A DNA stretch of 64,000 bases from Desulfovibrionaceae bacterium (GCA_009783025.1 WRHY01000005.1:76562-140561); one strand, 5' to 3'. Numbered from the stretch's first letter, positions 25,256 to 33,763 are shown. Made by a program: numbers and translations. The notes: a model not told the origin generated them from the letters alone.

Positions 25256-25284
25256 ACTATACTTTTTCCGTATATAAATGTCAA
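25256..25284 (-). promoter_or_regulatory. Phage promoter P1, upstream of the capsid gene
   Basis: TTGACA (25279-25284), exactly 17 bp, TATAGT (25256-25261), followed by ACGCG and a small hairpin (AGAAGAGAGCTTTCTT). The spacer starts TTTATA, as in P2 and P3. The remaining 24897-25361 contains no gene. Confidence 0.8.
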
Positions 25285-25361
25285 CATAAAATTAATAGTT
25301 CCACGATATATTTTTTGAGATGGCGTTTTCACGCTTCTGTTCAGGAGTGGCGCGGCTGCCC

Positions 25362-25577
25362 CTACGGCGTCTCAACCTTTGCCTCAATATTGGCCGCAAG
25401 ATTGGCTACAAAAGCGCGGGCAGCTAGTTCCCCATATTCTTCACGCGGCAGGGCTCCAAGCAGAGCTTCCGCTTCATCATCCGGCATCTGTAGTACTACT
25501 TCAAAGGCTTTATCCGGGTCCTGCTTAATCAGCTCCGTTAAGGATTCTACGGTATATTTCTTCTGTGATGGTGCCAT
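25362..25577 (-). CDS. Small tandem-repeated phage protein, 71 aa, copy a
   Basis: Starts MAPSQKKYTVESLTELI; CAGGAG lies 8 bases before the ATG at 25577, so the longer upstream frame is untranslated spacer. All-helical acidic protein with DPDKAFEVVLQMPDDEAEAL and a C-terminal ALA-rich helix ending KVETP. Third in transcription order of three near-identical genes with an exact 257-bp period. Function unknown; see copy c for context. Confidence 0.7.
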   Translation of the reverse strand: MAPSQKKYTVESLTELIKQDPDKAFEVVLQMPDDEAEALLGALPREEYGELAARAFVANLAANIEAKVETP

Positions 25578-25618
25578 TTTTGTACTCCTGTTCAAGAGCG
25601 GCACGGCCGCGCTACGCG

Positions 25619-25834
25619 TTACGGCGTCTCAACTTTTGCCGCAAGATTGGCCGCAAGATTGGCTACGACAGCGCGGTCAACTAATTCATTATATTCTTCA
25701 AATGGCAGAGCTGCAAGTAGAACACCCGCTTCATCTTTCGACATCTGTAGTACCACTTCAAAGGCTTTATCCGGGTCCTGCTTAATCAGCTCCGTTAAGG
25801 ATTCTACGGTATATTTCTTCTGTGGTGGTGCCAT
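25619..25834 (-). CDS. Small tandem-repeated phage protein, 71 aa, copy b
   Basis: Paralogue of copy a, with changes grouped in the middle (MSKDEAGVLLAALPFEEYNEL) while start, ribosome site and KVETP end are kept. Differences concentrate in the predicted exposed helix face, suggesting selection on a binding surface rather than decay. Confidence 0.7.
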   Translation of the reverse strand: MAPPQKKYTVESLTELIKQDPDKAFEVVLQMSKDEAGVLLAALPFEEYNELVDRAVVANLAANLAAKVETP

Positions 25835-25875
25835 TTTTGTACTCCTGTTCAAGAGCGGCACGGCCGCGCTACGCG

Positions 25876-26091
25876 TTACGGCGTCTCCACCTTTGCCGCG
25901 ACATTGGCCGCAAGATTGGCTGCGACCGCGCGGACAGATAGTTTGCTATAATCTTCAAATGCCAGGGCTCCAACCAGAACATCCGCTTCATCTTTCGGCA
26001 TCTGTATGACCACTTCAAAGGCTTTATCCGGATCTTGTCTAATTAGCTCCGTTAAGGATTCTAAGGTATATTTCTTTTGTGATGGTGCCAT
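25876..26091 (-). CDS. Small tandem-repeated phage protein, 71 aa, copy c
   Basis: First of the three paralogues. Its first 53 bases overlap, in another frame, the end of the large virion protein gene with the zeta-like domain, so the last 17 codons of that protein are encoded here. Since the three genes directly follow a possible toxin domain, an inhibitor role is conceivable; a structural role is equally so. Confidence 0.7.
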   Translation of the reverse strand: MAPSQKKYTLESLTELIRQDPDKAFEVVIQMPKDEADVLVGALAFEDYSKLSVRAVAANLAANVAAKVETP

Positions 26092-28933
26092 TTTTATACT
26101 CCTGTTCAAGCGCGTCACGGCCGCGCTGATAAAGGTTCTCATAGTTCATCCTATCCAAAAGCGCTGCATCCGTAAAGCCGCTTGGCTTTGCGCCGGTGGT
26201 ATTATCCACAAAATATATTTTTACCCTTTTGTCGCCCGCATGGAGATGCATCGCTTTGCGGATATTGTCACGGGCGCTGAGATGCATATTGACCAGAGTC
26301 TCCAGGGGAATGTAGCGTCCTGCCTTCTCAGCACGGGTGAAGGTACTGGTGATGGCCTCCAGGGGATCGCGTACCACGAACATGATCTCCACATTCTTTC
26401 CCGCCGTGAGCGCTTGATCGATCCTCTTTAAGCCATGAGGCCCCGCCAGAGTCGTGTCGACAGTTATATGAGGTTTACTGAGCACGTTTTCAAAGGCAGA
26501 GTTTTCAAATAAACTGCTACTTTTCCCCGAACCGCCCGCGCCGCCTCCAATGCGGACCACATTCTGTTTGCCTGCTCCCGCAGGTTGTTTCAACAGGTGC
26601 TCATACACAGCGGCAGTGAGTTGACCGGCAGGCTCATTTGTTGCCAGGGTGTTTTTGAGCGCGCCTTGGGCGGACTCCGCGTATGCGCCGCAGTAGGAGC
26701 GGGCCATGTCCAGATCCAGATGGTGCCCGAAATCCTTGATATACTGTTCCACGGCGGCGGGTTTATTGTTCCGCACATAAGCCGTAAACTCTTCCGGGCT
26801 GTGGCCCATAACTCTGGAGACTTTTCGTAAGGGCTCCGAAGCCGCTGCTCCCAGTTTCCCCGCCACTACGCCGCCGACTTTGCCGACCACCTTTGTGGCG
26901 GCTGTTGCTCCGGCCCCGTAGATAGCCCCTTCAACAGTTCTTTTGAAGCGTTCCCCTATCCCGGTGTCGCCTTCCGGCCCGCTGGAAAAAAAGAAGTCCG
27001 AGAAGGCCCCTGAACGCATTCCCTTGACGAATTCTCCTGCCTTGCTTCCCGCCTGCGCTCTGTTCCCGATCAAAAAACCGGTCATGAACTGCGCAATATC
27101 TTTTGTCATAACGCCGGACGTTGTTTTCGGCGTGGGAAAGGGCTGGGGGATTCGCACACGTTCAGCGCCGGCAAATCGTTCTTTTAGGGAAGCATGAAGC
27201 TCACCATCCGGCAACGCCTCGGTGGACTCGTCCCCAATATCTTGAGCCAGCGCAAGAAAGCTATTGAAGGCCTCGATGATTCCGAATCCGGCGTCCTTAA
27301 GGAAAGGCGCAAGACTCTCGGAGAGCGCCCGCATCGCCGCTGCATCCGCATCCTCCGGCTCTCTGCCTTCTTCCCCCGCCCCGCCCGGCAGATACCGCTC
27401 CAGGATAGCAGGCACAAGGTACCTCGATGACCGCAAGTCAAGCATCTCCCGCGCGCTCTCATCATCCTTAGCCCCCAGAATCGCCTGCATGGTCTCGCTC
27501 CGCGCCCTGAGATGCGCGGCAACCAGTTCCGGCGAGGCTTCAGCCCCGCCCGCCGCCCGTTCAAACGCCTTATCCAGTTCCCTGAAAGCATGCTCAAGCA
27601 GACCAGCCCTCGGTCCCTCAGCCATCTCGCGTAGTTTCTCCAGTTCCTTCAGGCTCTTCGGGCTCAACTGGCCGCAGGTCACGGCCTTGGCGAGCTCGGC
27701 ATTCGTAATTTCTTCCCCGGCGGCCAGGAGCTTTTGCGCCTCCAGCACAAAGGCCGGGTCATCCTGTCCGGTTCGGCCTTGTTCGAGGGCGGCGAGGGCT
27801 TCGGCCTTTTCCTCCGGGTCAAGAAGGGCCGGATCCGCGTCCTGGAGCAGTTGATAGGCGGCCACGGGGTCGGGCTTGGTTTCGTTTGGCCCGAGGCCGA
27901 GGGCGGTGCGCGCGACTTGAGCCATGAGGTTCTGCCCGGCCTGTTCCCGCGCTTTTTGTTCGGCTTGGAGCTCCTGCTGTTGCAGGACGCGCAGTTTGCC
28001 CTGCACCGGGAGCATTTGCGATTCAGTGAGGGTAATGCCGAGGGTGGCCAGTTTGTTGGGGGACTGGGCTGTTTCCTGGCGCTGTTCCTGGGGCAGAGCG
28101 GCGATCAGGGTAAAGGCCTGCTGTTGCTTTGCCGTCATAAGCTTACCGGTAAGCGCCTCTGTGTCCAGGGATCCGAGTTGCCCGCTCTCCAGAATTTCCT
28201 CCGCCCGTTCCAGATTCCCGCTGTTCAGGAAGGCCAGACCGCGTTTGAGTTGCAGGTCCGAGTCCATTTGTTTGAGGGAGGCGTCGGCCTGTTCGCGGTT
28301 GAGGCCGAGGCGTCCGGACGTGGAGGCTACTTGGTCCAGCATGCGTTCCCGGTTGTCGCCAAAGACGCGGTCGTCGTTAAAGGCGAACAGGGCGCTCTTC
28401 TGGTAAGTCATGATGGCGGCCGCGTCAGCGGCGTTGTGGGCTTTCATGAGTTCGGCGCTGGCGTGTCGGCCCACGGCGGTTTGTGTAGAGACGCGTAGAG
28501 AGAAGGCCATTTCGGCGAACTGGCGCTGTGCGTCGGGGTGGAGGCCTTTGCTGTGTTTTTGTACGGCCTCTTCGAAGAAATCCTTGATGGTTTTGACCGC
28601 GTTAACGGCATTGATGCCCTGGAGTTTGAAGATGGCGTTGTCGTCGGTGTACAGGCGGCTGCCGAGCTCGTCGGACAGAGAGACAAGGGCGTTTTTGGTG
28701 GTGATGTCGTTTTTTCGCTGGAGGATGTCTTTGGATATGGCGCGGGTGGCGTCGGCGGCGGCGGACAGCGCGTCGGCGGCGGGTGCGGTCCATTTGTTGT
28801 TGAAGGCGTGGGGTCTTGCGTTGGCGGGCGTGGTGGGGGTGTTGAGCTCGGGGTTATATTTGAATCTGGAGAGGGCGGAGGAGGAGTCGCCGGGGATGGG
28901 GAGGGGGGGACTGGTGATGTAGGGAACGCGCAT
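26039..28933 (-). CDS. Large virion/ejection-type protein with C-terminal zeta-toxin-like kinase domain, 964 aa
   Basis: Residues 1-600 are long Ala/Gln/Glu-rich helices like podovirus internal ejection proteins, with a Pro-rich start. Residues about 610-720 include Gly/Ala-rich segments (GAIYGAGATAATKVVGKVGG). From about 770 a P-loop kinase appears: RIGGGAGGSGKSSS (Walker A near residue 800), VDTTLAGPHG, then FVVRDPLEAITSTF and a run of basic and acidic residues before YFVDNTTG, which fits zeta toxin/UDP-sugar kinases. The P-loop is intact. It is inserted between scaffold and capsid genes. Likely injected with phage DNA; kinase activity is inference. Confidence 0.75.
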   Translation of the reverse strand: MRVPYITSPPLPIPGDSSSALSRFKYNPELNTPTTPANARPHAFNNKWTAPAADALSAAADATRAISKDILQRKNDITTKNALVSLSDELGSRLYTDDNAIFKLQGINAVNAVKTIKDFFEEAVQKHSKGLHPDAQRQFAEMAFSLRVSTQTAVGRHASAELMKAHNAADAAAIMTYQKSALFAFNDDRVFGDNRERMLDQVASTSGRLGLNREQADASLKQMDSDLQLKRGLAFLNSGNLERAEEILESGQLGSLDTEALTGKLMTAKQQQAFTLIAALPQEQRQETAQSPNKLATLGITLTESQMLPVQGKLRVLQQQELQAEQKAREQAGQNLMAQVARTALGLGPNETKPDPVAAYQLLQDADPALLDPEEKAEALAALEQGRTGQDDPAFVLEAQKLLAAGEEITNAELAKAVTCGQLSPKSLKELEKLREMAEGPRAGLLEHAFRELDKAFERAAGGAEASPELVAAHLRARSETMQAILGAKDDESAREMLDLRSSRYLVPAILERYLPGGAGEEGREPEDADAAAMRALSESLAPFLKDAGFGIIEAFNSFLALAQDIGDESTEALPDGELHASLKERFAGAERVRIPQPFPTPKTTSGVMTKDIAQFMTGFLIGNRAQAGSKAGEFVKGMRSGAFSDFFFSSGPEGDTGIGERFKRTVEGAIYGAGATAATKVVGKVGGVVAGKLGAAASEPLRKVSRVMGHSPEEFTAYVRNNKPAAVEQYIKDFGHHLDLDMARSYCGAYAESAQGALKNTLATNEPAGQLTAAVYEHLLKQPAGAGKQNVVRIGGGAGGSGKSSSLFENSAFENVLSKPHITVDTTLAGPHGLKRIDQALTAGKNVEIMFVVRDPLEAITSTFTRAEKAGRYIPLETLVNMHLSARDNIRKAMHLHAGDKRVKIYFVDNTTGAKPSGFTDAALLDRMNYENLYQRGRDALEQEYKNGTITKEIYLRILNGAN

Positions 28934-28943
28934 TTCTTTCTCC

Positions 28944-29570
28944 TTACTTCATATACGGCCAGAGGCGCTTTGCCAGCGGCGCCTCTTCTTCCACGGCCGG
29001 AACTCTGCTGGTCAAAACCTTGCCTTCGACTCTGCGCCGCCTGCCGACTCGGGCCAGAAAGCGCAGCACCTCGGGGTGATCATGGAACCCCTGGCTGATC
29101 AGGAGTTTTTCCAGAGCGCCTGAAGGGTCGTGCTCCTGCATGGCAAGCCGCACCTCGCCCTCTGTTCTCCCGATGTTGTTGCCGCCGAATTCGGCGTCAG
29201 TGTAAATGGCCTCCAGCCATTCCCGGCGCATATGCGCGAAGTGCTCGCCCTGGGCCTTGGAGACCTTGCCTTGCAAATCGATAAGCTGTTGGGCCTGTTC
29301 CTGGTTGAGGTTCATGTCCCCGGCCAGTTCCTTGAACTCCTGCATCAGGGCGGCATCGACAACCGCGCCTTGCGGCAGTGTGAAATCCGTGAAAGCTGCC
29401 GGCCCGCCCGCTGCTTCCGCCGCCGCCTTTTCCGTCATCGGCGCGGCCTGTTCCTCCACCGGACGTTGTTCCGGCTCCTGGGCCTGGTCTCCCGCCGCGT
29501 TCCCGTTCCACAGATCCACCTCTCCATAGGCCGCTGTTTCTCCGGCCGTTGCGGCCGCATGCTCAGACAT
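28944..29570 (-). CDS. Capsid scaffolding protein, 208 aa
   Basis: Acidic Ala/Glu-rich N-terminal region, then DFTLPQGAVVDAALMQEF and LNLNQEQAQQLIDLQ-type helix, and a basic C-terminal end (RVGRRRRVEGKVLTSR). This is the typical podovirus scaffold layout. ATG 29570 overlaps the stop of the Bbp19-like gene by 8 bases. Confidence 0.75.
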   Translation of the reverse strand: MSEHAAATAGETAAYGEVDLWNGNAAGDQAQEPEQRPVEEQAAPMTEKAAAEAAGGPAAFTDFTLPQGAVVDAALMQEFKELAGDMNLNQEQAQQLIDLQGKVSKAQGEHFAHMRREWLEAIYTDAEFGGNNIGRTEGEVRLAMQEHDPSGALEKLLISQGFHDHPEVLRFLARVGRRRRVEGKVLTSRVPAVEEEAPLAKRLWPYMK

Positions 29571-29910
29571 GGGTAACTCCCTTGCGTTGTTCGATTCTGA
29601 AGGTAATCAGCTTCTGCATGGCCATGGGATCGGCCGTCATCAAAAGCTGATAGATATACAGCCCGACAGCCCGCTTGCCTTCAAGAAAGAAGGTGGTGCT
29701 GTTTCCGGTAAAGGAACTCCTGAATATCCCGGTCTGGTCCAGCACGGCGCAGATAAAGCGCCTGCCGGGGTCGGACGCGAGCAGACCGGTCACGGCCGCG
29801 CGGAGCTTTTCTCCCTCAAGGCCCTGTTCAATTCGTATTTCTTCCTGCGATTTCAACTCGGCGGAAAAAAGTTCCGTGATGACATCATCATGTATTTCCA
29901 TTGTTTCCAT
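29563..29910 (-). CDS. Bbp19-like phage protein, 115 aa
   Basis: Conserved core DPGRRFICAVLDQTGIFRSS followed by FTGNSTTFFLEGKRAVGL and a C-terminal MTADPMAMQKLI segment, as in the Bbp19 family found between portal and scaffold genes of BPP-1-like phages. Exact role unknown. AAGGGAAAAATTATG gives the ribosome site. Confidence 0.75.
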   Translation of the reverse strand: METMEIHDDVITELFSAELKSQEEIRIEQGLEGEKLRAAVTGLLASDPGRRFICAVLDQTGIFRSSFTGNSTTFFLEGKRAVGLYIYQLLMTADPMAMQKLITFRIEQRKGVTHV

Positions 29911-29926
29911 AATTTTTCCCTTACTA

Positions 29927-30134
29927 AGCAGCGCCTCGGTTTGGCGTCAGACGAGGAAGACGCGGCTTTGGACGATGGGGCTGACAATTCCGCAGGATAG
30001 CGGAATTGGACGGGGGAGCGAATGCGACCCCGCCCGAAGGGCGAGCCACAGGATGTGGCGAGTCAGCTCTTCTGGTCCTGCCCCGGAGGACAAAGCACGT
30101 CTGACGAAGTATCACGCCAAACCGGGGTGCTGCT
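29927..30134. repeat. Palindromic mobile element, copy E, carrying a nested element
   Basis: Outer ends have drifted (AGCAGCGCCTCGGTTTGGCG and GCCAAACCGGGGTGCTGCT) but the GTCAGACGAGGAAG arm and the CTGACGAAGTATCAC arm are intact. Between them sits an 86-bp CTGAC/GTCAG element. Its right end encodes the last residues (PGLA) and the TGA stop of the portal gene. Confidence 0.8.
29981..30066. repeat. Multi-hairpin element enclosed by CTGAC/GTCAG, copy 2
   Basis: Nested in palindromic element E. Same order of hairpins as the copy at 22984: AATTCCGC/GCGGAATT, a GGGG/CCCC stem, CGCCC-GAA-GGGCG and GCCAC/GTGGC. Confidence 0.75.
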
Positions 30135-31917
30135 GGCCCTGCTCAAGCGCCGCGCCCAGAGCTGTCCCGTCCAGGTCCGCCTGACCCAGATCCTTCATCG
30201 CCCCAATGCCCGCCTGAAGCATCTGCGCCTGCTGCATGGCCTGCTGTTGCCGCTGCCTGCCCGTTCGTATCCGCTCCCGCTCGTCCTGGCCGCGCAACAT
30301 GTCCGCTTCTATGCCCAGGTATTCGGCGTAGTCGTCGATCATGGCGTCATAATCGATGGCATCAAGCGCTTCCGGATTCATGCGCGCCACATTGCCCACA
30401 AACATGGCAAACTGCTCCACACCGCCGGTGGACACCAGCTTCTGCGCCTGGGCCAGAATGGATACGAATTCCGGCACAATAGCCATGTTCAGCAGGTCCT
30501 CGGGCGGCGGAGGCAACATGCCGCTGCGCGCCAGGATATTGAAGGTCCTGTTGCTGAGCGGAATGAAAAACTCATCGTGCAGCCGCTCCAGCACCGGGCC
30601 GATAAGAATGAGCTTTTCCTCCTCCTTGGCCGCTATTTCCCTGGCTGTGACCTGCCTGCGGTCCGAGTTCAGCAGCATGCGGAAGAGGTTGTTGAACAGC
30701 CCCTCGCGCACCTTGTTCTGAATCTGGAGGATAACCTCATAGGTTCCCCTGACGTTGTGCTGCAACTGCAAAATGGGATAGATGCCCTTGCCCTGCGCGC
30801 CCGTGGGGTCCACCGGCGTGACCGCCCCCGGCAGGAGCGACGCGTTTTCCAGACCCGGCGGCACGGCCAGCGGCGGGTCGATTTCCTTTTGCAAGGCCTT
30901 GAGCAGGGAACTGGTCATCTGCTGTAAAAGCACACTGTCCGGCAGCGTGTCATAAGCCGGACCATGCCCGTAGACATCGCCGCCGGTCACGTCCCAACGC
31001 ACCCCGAAACCGGGGAATTCATGGAAAAACGCCCGCCGCAGCACATGCGGCTCAGCGCCCGTTTTTCCCGCTACCGCCCCGGAATTGCCGTCCAGATAGT
31101 AGACGGAATGGAAGCCGTCCCCCTCGGGAGGCGCGGCCTTTATACCCGCGCCTCCCGCAGAGGCCGCGCCTCCACCAGGAGGGGGCGCGGTCCCCACAAC
31201 CGCACCTCCGTCAGAGGGCGCGGACGCCCCGGCCGCACCCTCCGAATTCATGCCAAAAGGATACACCGCATGCACCACCTGAAAACGCTCGTTCCAGTTC
31301 CGCGCCTGCCCGTGCAGGTCGCGCAGCTTCTCCGGCAGCTTCTCCACGCCGAACATCTGCACGAGCTGCTTCAAGGTCATCTGGATGGTATGGAACACCG
31401 TGTCCACCCGCCCGGCCTCATCCACGTCAATGCAGTATTCTCCGGCCGTAAGCGGAATAAAGCGCACCCCGTTCCTTTCGTCCTCCACCTCGAACATAAA
31501 GGCCGTGCCAAAAGTGGCGAGTTCGGCGTAAAAGCTGGATATGGCCGTGTAAAAATTGGACTTGTTGTAAACAAAGCGCATGGTCTTGGTCACGCTGTCC
31601 AGCCATTCCTTGGCCCCGGAAAAAGCCAGATGCGACTGGTCAAACAAGGTCAGATTAAACCAGGGCCTGGCCGGACTGGTCAGACCGCCGTGCAGACCGG
31701 CCGCCAGATCCCGCATGGCGTAAAAGGCCGTGGAATCCAACTTGCCCTTGCGCATCTTGCCACCCCGGTTGGTCATGGCAGTTTCACCCTCCAGACGGCA
31801 GCGGCGCGGCAGAAAATGCTCGGCCAGCTTTTTCCAGTCAGACTCCCAACTGCGGCGCTCCTCTTTGAGCGCTTCATGCCGGATGCGCAGTTCTTTCAAA
31901 TCAATATCACTACCCAT
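30112..31917 (-). CDS. Portal / head-to-tail connector protein, 601 aa
   Basis: Dodecameric DNA gate of a podovirus head. Recognised from the start (RRSWESDWKKLAEHFLPRRC), GLTSPARPWFNLTL, FYAELATFGTAFMFE and EIDPPLAVPPGLENASLLPG. Residues about 225-270 are a Gly/Ala/Pro-rich low-complexity insert (GAAGASAPSDGGAVVG) that other connectors lack. The C-terminus and stop are supplied by palindromic element copy E, so the original tail may be altered. Confidence 0.88.
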   Translation of the reverse strand: MGSDIDLKELRIRHEALKEERRSWESDWKKLAEHFLPRRCRLEGETAMTNRGGKMRKGKLDSTAFYAMRDLAAGLHGGLTSPARPWFNLTLFDQSHLAFSGAKEWLDSVTKTMRFVYNKSNFYTAISSFYAELATFGTAFMFEVEDERNGVRFIPLTAGEYCIDVDEAGRVDTVFHTIQMTLKQLVQMFGVEKLPEKLRDLHGQARNWNERFQVVHAVYPFGMNSEGAAGASAPSDGGAVVGTAPPPGGGAASAGGAGIKAAPPEGDGFHSVYYLDGNSGAVAGKTGAEPHVLRRAFFHEFPGFGVRWDVTGGDVYGHGPAYDTLPDSVLLQQMTSSLLKALQKEIDPPLAVPPGLENASLLPGAVTPVDPTGAQGKGIYPILQLQHNVRGTYEVILQIQNKVREGLFNNLFRMLLNSDRRQVTAREIAAKEEEKLILIGPVLERLHDEFFIPLSNRTFNILARSGMLPPPPEDLLNMAIVPEFVSILAQAQKLVSTGGVEQFAMFVGNVARMNPEALDAIDYDAMIDDYAEYLGIEADMLRGQDERERIRTGRQRQQQAMQQAQMLQAGIGAMKDLGQADLDGTALGAALEQGQQHPGLA

Positions 31918-31929
31918 GCCTCACCCCCT

Positions 31930-32724
31930 TTACCCCAGGAGCGACCGCCGCCGCCCCGAATCTTCCGCTGTTCCAAGGAGCGATGCCCGGCCGCCAATAA
32001 CATTGCCCGGACTCGCCCCGCCAATGCCGACCACTGTCCGCTCCGCGCCGCTCCCGGTCTGCGCCTTTTTCTTCATTTCCTTGGCCTCCCGCTGCCCCTT
32101 GCCCGGCGTGTAGCCCTCGGCCCAGGGAATAAAAATCTCCGTGCCGCGCTCTCCCTTGGCGGAAAAAGCGTAATGACCCTCGTTCAGCAGCCTGACGGCA
32201 TTCTTGTCCGTGACAGCTTCGCCCGGCGTAAAATCCCGCCCGGACCACGATTGCCCGCCCGAAGTATCGCTCCCAAAGCGCATGGCCAGCCGCCAGGCGC
32301 CGTCCGCATCTTTCATGGCCGGAGCGCCAAAGGCCTGAGCCACCCAGGAATTGGCCGCGTTAAGCTGGTGCTTGGTGTTCAGGTAATTGCCTTTTCCCCC
32401 GGCGCTGATCTCGCGCGCCGCGGCATATTCGGGAGCAGCGCCCCCGCCGTTTTGCCGGTATTTATTCGCGGTATGCGTTTGCGCGGATGACGAGGCTTGC
32501 CCATCAGAAGCGGAGTACAGATAATCTCCGCTGCCCGGCTTGGCGGTCAGAATGTCCCAGGCGAAAAAACGGGCGAAATCCTGATCGCTCCTGGCCCTGG
32601 ACACCTGCTGATACACAGGGTCGCGGCTGGACGGATTAAACGCGGTGTCCGCGCTCCCCTGGCCGTAATTAAAGAGCGAATAGGCCTCCTGCTCCCTCTT
32701 GAGAGAATTGAAAAGGGCGGCCAT
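31930..32724 (-). CDS. Phage protein of unknown function, 264 aa
   Basis: Not recognised. Gly/Ser-rich, with aromatic N-terminus (SLFNYGQGSADTAFNPSSRD), and a basic tail ending RRRSLLG. It precedes the portal gene by 12 bp. The LLG-type ending is shared with the neighbouring 77-aa protein, which suggests both are virion components bound to a common partner. Confidence 0.6.
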   Translation of the reverse strand: MAALFNSLKREQEAYSLFNYGQGSADTAFNPSSRDPVYQQVSRARSDQDFARFFAWDILTAKPGSGDYLYSASDGQASSSAQTHTANKYRQNGGGAAPEYAAAREISAGGKGNYLNTKHQLNAANSWVAQAFGAPAMKDADGAWRLAMRFGSDTSGGQSWSGRDFTPGEAVTDKNAVRLLNEGHYAFSAKGERGTEIFIPWAEGYTPGKGQREAKEMKKKAQTGSGAERTVVGIGGASPGNVIGGRASLLGTAEDSGRRRSLLG

Positions 32725-32728
32725 ACCG

Positions 32729-32962
32729 CTACCCCCCGAGCAGCGACTTGCGCTGCTGCTCGTTCTGCTGCTCCTGCGAGCCGAACGGACTGGTCAGCAC
32801 ACTGCCTTCCTGCCCGAGCGCGGCCCGCGCCTTTTTCAACTGCGCCTCGCGGGCGCTCTGCGCCGTATCGCTCACTTCCCGTTCCTGCTGAAACGGCTTG
32901 GGCGGCTCCGCCGGAACCGGAGCAGCCGGAACGCTCGCCGCGCCCTTACCTCCACCACCCAT
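32729..32962 (-). CDS. Small phage protein, 77 aa
   Basis: MGGGGKGAASVPAAPVPAEP start, charged helix in the middle, ending QQRKSLLGG. The final KSLLGG echoes the RRSLLG end of the next gene. No known domain. AGGAGGTG lies 7 bases before ATG 32962. Confidence 0.6.
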   Translation of the reverse strand: MGGGGKGAASVPAAPVPAEPPKPFQQEREVSDTAQSAREAQLKKARAALGQEGSVLTSPFGSQEQQNEQQRKSLLGG

Positions 32963-32973
32963 AATGACACCTC

Positions 32974-33486
32974 CTAAAGTATGATCTGTGTTACAACCGC
33001 ATCCACAACGCGCCCGCCACGCCTGCCGACAATGCGCAGCGCGTTTTTCAAGCGCATGCGCTCCACATAGCCAAAAGACTTTGCCCAGCGCAGCGCGCCC
33101 GTGTAACAGGCCGGGATGACGCCAAGCAGCGTCTCAACCCCCGCACCGCGCAAAAGCGCATGCCAGAGCATCCCTGCCTCGCGGAACGAACCGTCACGCC
33201 CGCAGGCGAAAGACGCCAAATGCCCGAATGCCGCCGCACCCGTGCCTGAAAAGCCGTTCACCACCCCAATGCCGATCCACTCGCCCTCACGCTTGGCCGC
33301 GTAAAACCACTGCGCCGGACTCGTGGCAAAAGCCATGAATTCCCGGACATCCGCCACCGCGCCGTCATGAAAAAACACCCGCACCAAATCCTCGGCCTTG
33401 AGCAATCCCCAAAGATCCAGCAGATCCGCCTCGCTCAAATCCCCCGGCTCCTGCCGGGGACTGTACCTGTGTAAACTCACCGCCAT
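32974..33486 (-). CDS. Phage GNAT-type acetyltransferase, 170 aa
   Basis: Fold resembles GNAT enzymes: central strand QWFYAAKREGEWIGIGVVNG, the C-terminal GALRWAKSFGYVERMRLKNA helix-strand pair typical of the acetyl-CoA site region. Such genes are common beside podovirus portal genes. ATG 33486 is preferred over 33492 because CGGAG lies 10 bases upstream. Substrate unknown. First gene after promoter P2. Confidence 0.65.
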   Translation of the reverse strand: MAVSLHRYSPRQEPGDLSEADLLDLWGLLKAEDLVRVFFHDGAVADVREFMAFATSPAQWFYAAKREGEWIGIGVVNGFSGTGAAAFGHLASFACGRDGSFREAGMLWHALLRGAGVETLLGVIPACYTGALRWAKSFGYVERMRLKNALRIVGRRGGRVVDAVVTQIIL

Positions 33487-33704
33487 GTGCATAACTCCGT
33501 TTGCCTTGCGCCGGACATGCCCGCGCAGAGGCATGGCATGTCAACAACATTCTTCAGGGGGTATTCATGAAGCCGCGCGCGATTGGCCCGCAGCCGGACC
33601 GCCGCCGTTTGGCGGCGCATTGAGACAAGGGGGAAACAGCCATGAAAAGGCTGCTGTGGTCGGATCACGGCAGGAAGCGTTCTTCCTACGCGTTTTCTGG
33701 AATA

Positions 33705-33733
33705 ACTATAGGCTATGTGTTTATAAAAGTCAA
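33705..33733 (-). promoter_or_regulatory. Phage promoter P2
   Basis: TTGACT (33728-33733), 17 bp, TATAGT (33705-33710), followed by TATTCCAGAAAACGCG and a hairpin AGGAAGAACGCTTCCT. Drives the portal-side morphogenesis genes. Confidence 0.8.
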
Positions 33734-33734
33734 C

Positions 33735-33763
33735 TTGAATTTTCGCTTAATCCCAGCTATTTT
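33735..33763 (+). promoter_or_regulatory. Possible promoter of the lipoprotein gene
   Basis: TTGAAT (33735-33740), 17 bp, TATTTT (33758-33763), back to back with P2. About 80 bp before the lipoprotein ATG. Confidence 0.45.

Larger units (their letters stand above)
25362..26118 (-). repeat. Tandem triplication, 257-bp units
   Basis: The same gene plus spacer (ending TACGCGTTACGGCGTCTC) occurs three times with a constant 257-bp period. A partial spacer copy continues at 25330-25375, marking the end of the array. Confidence 0.85.
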
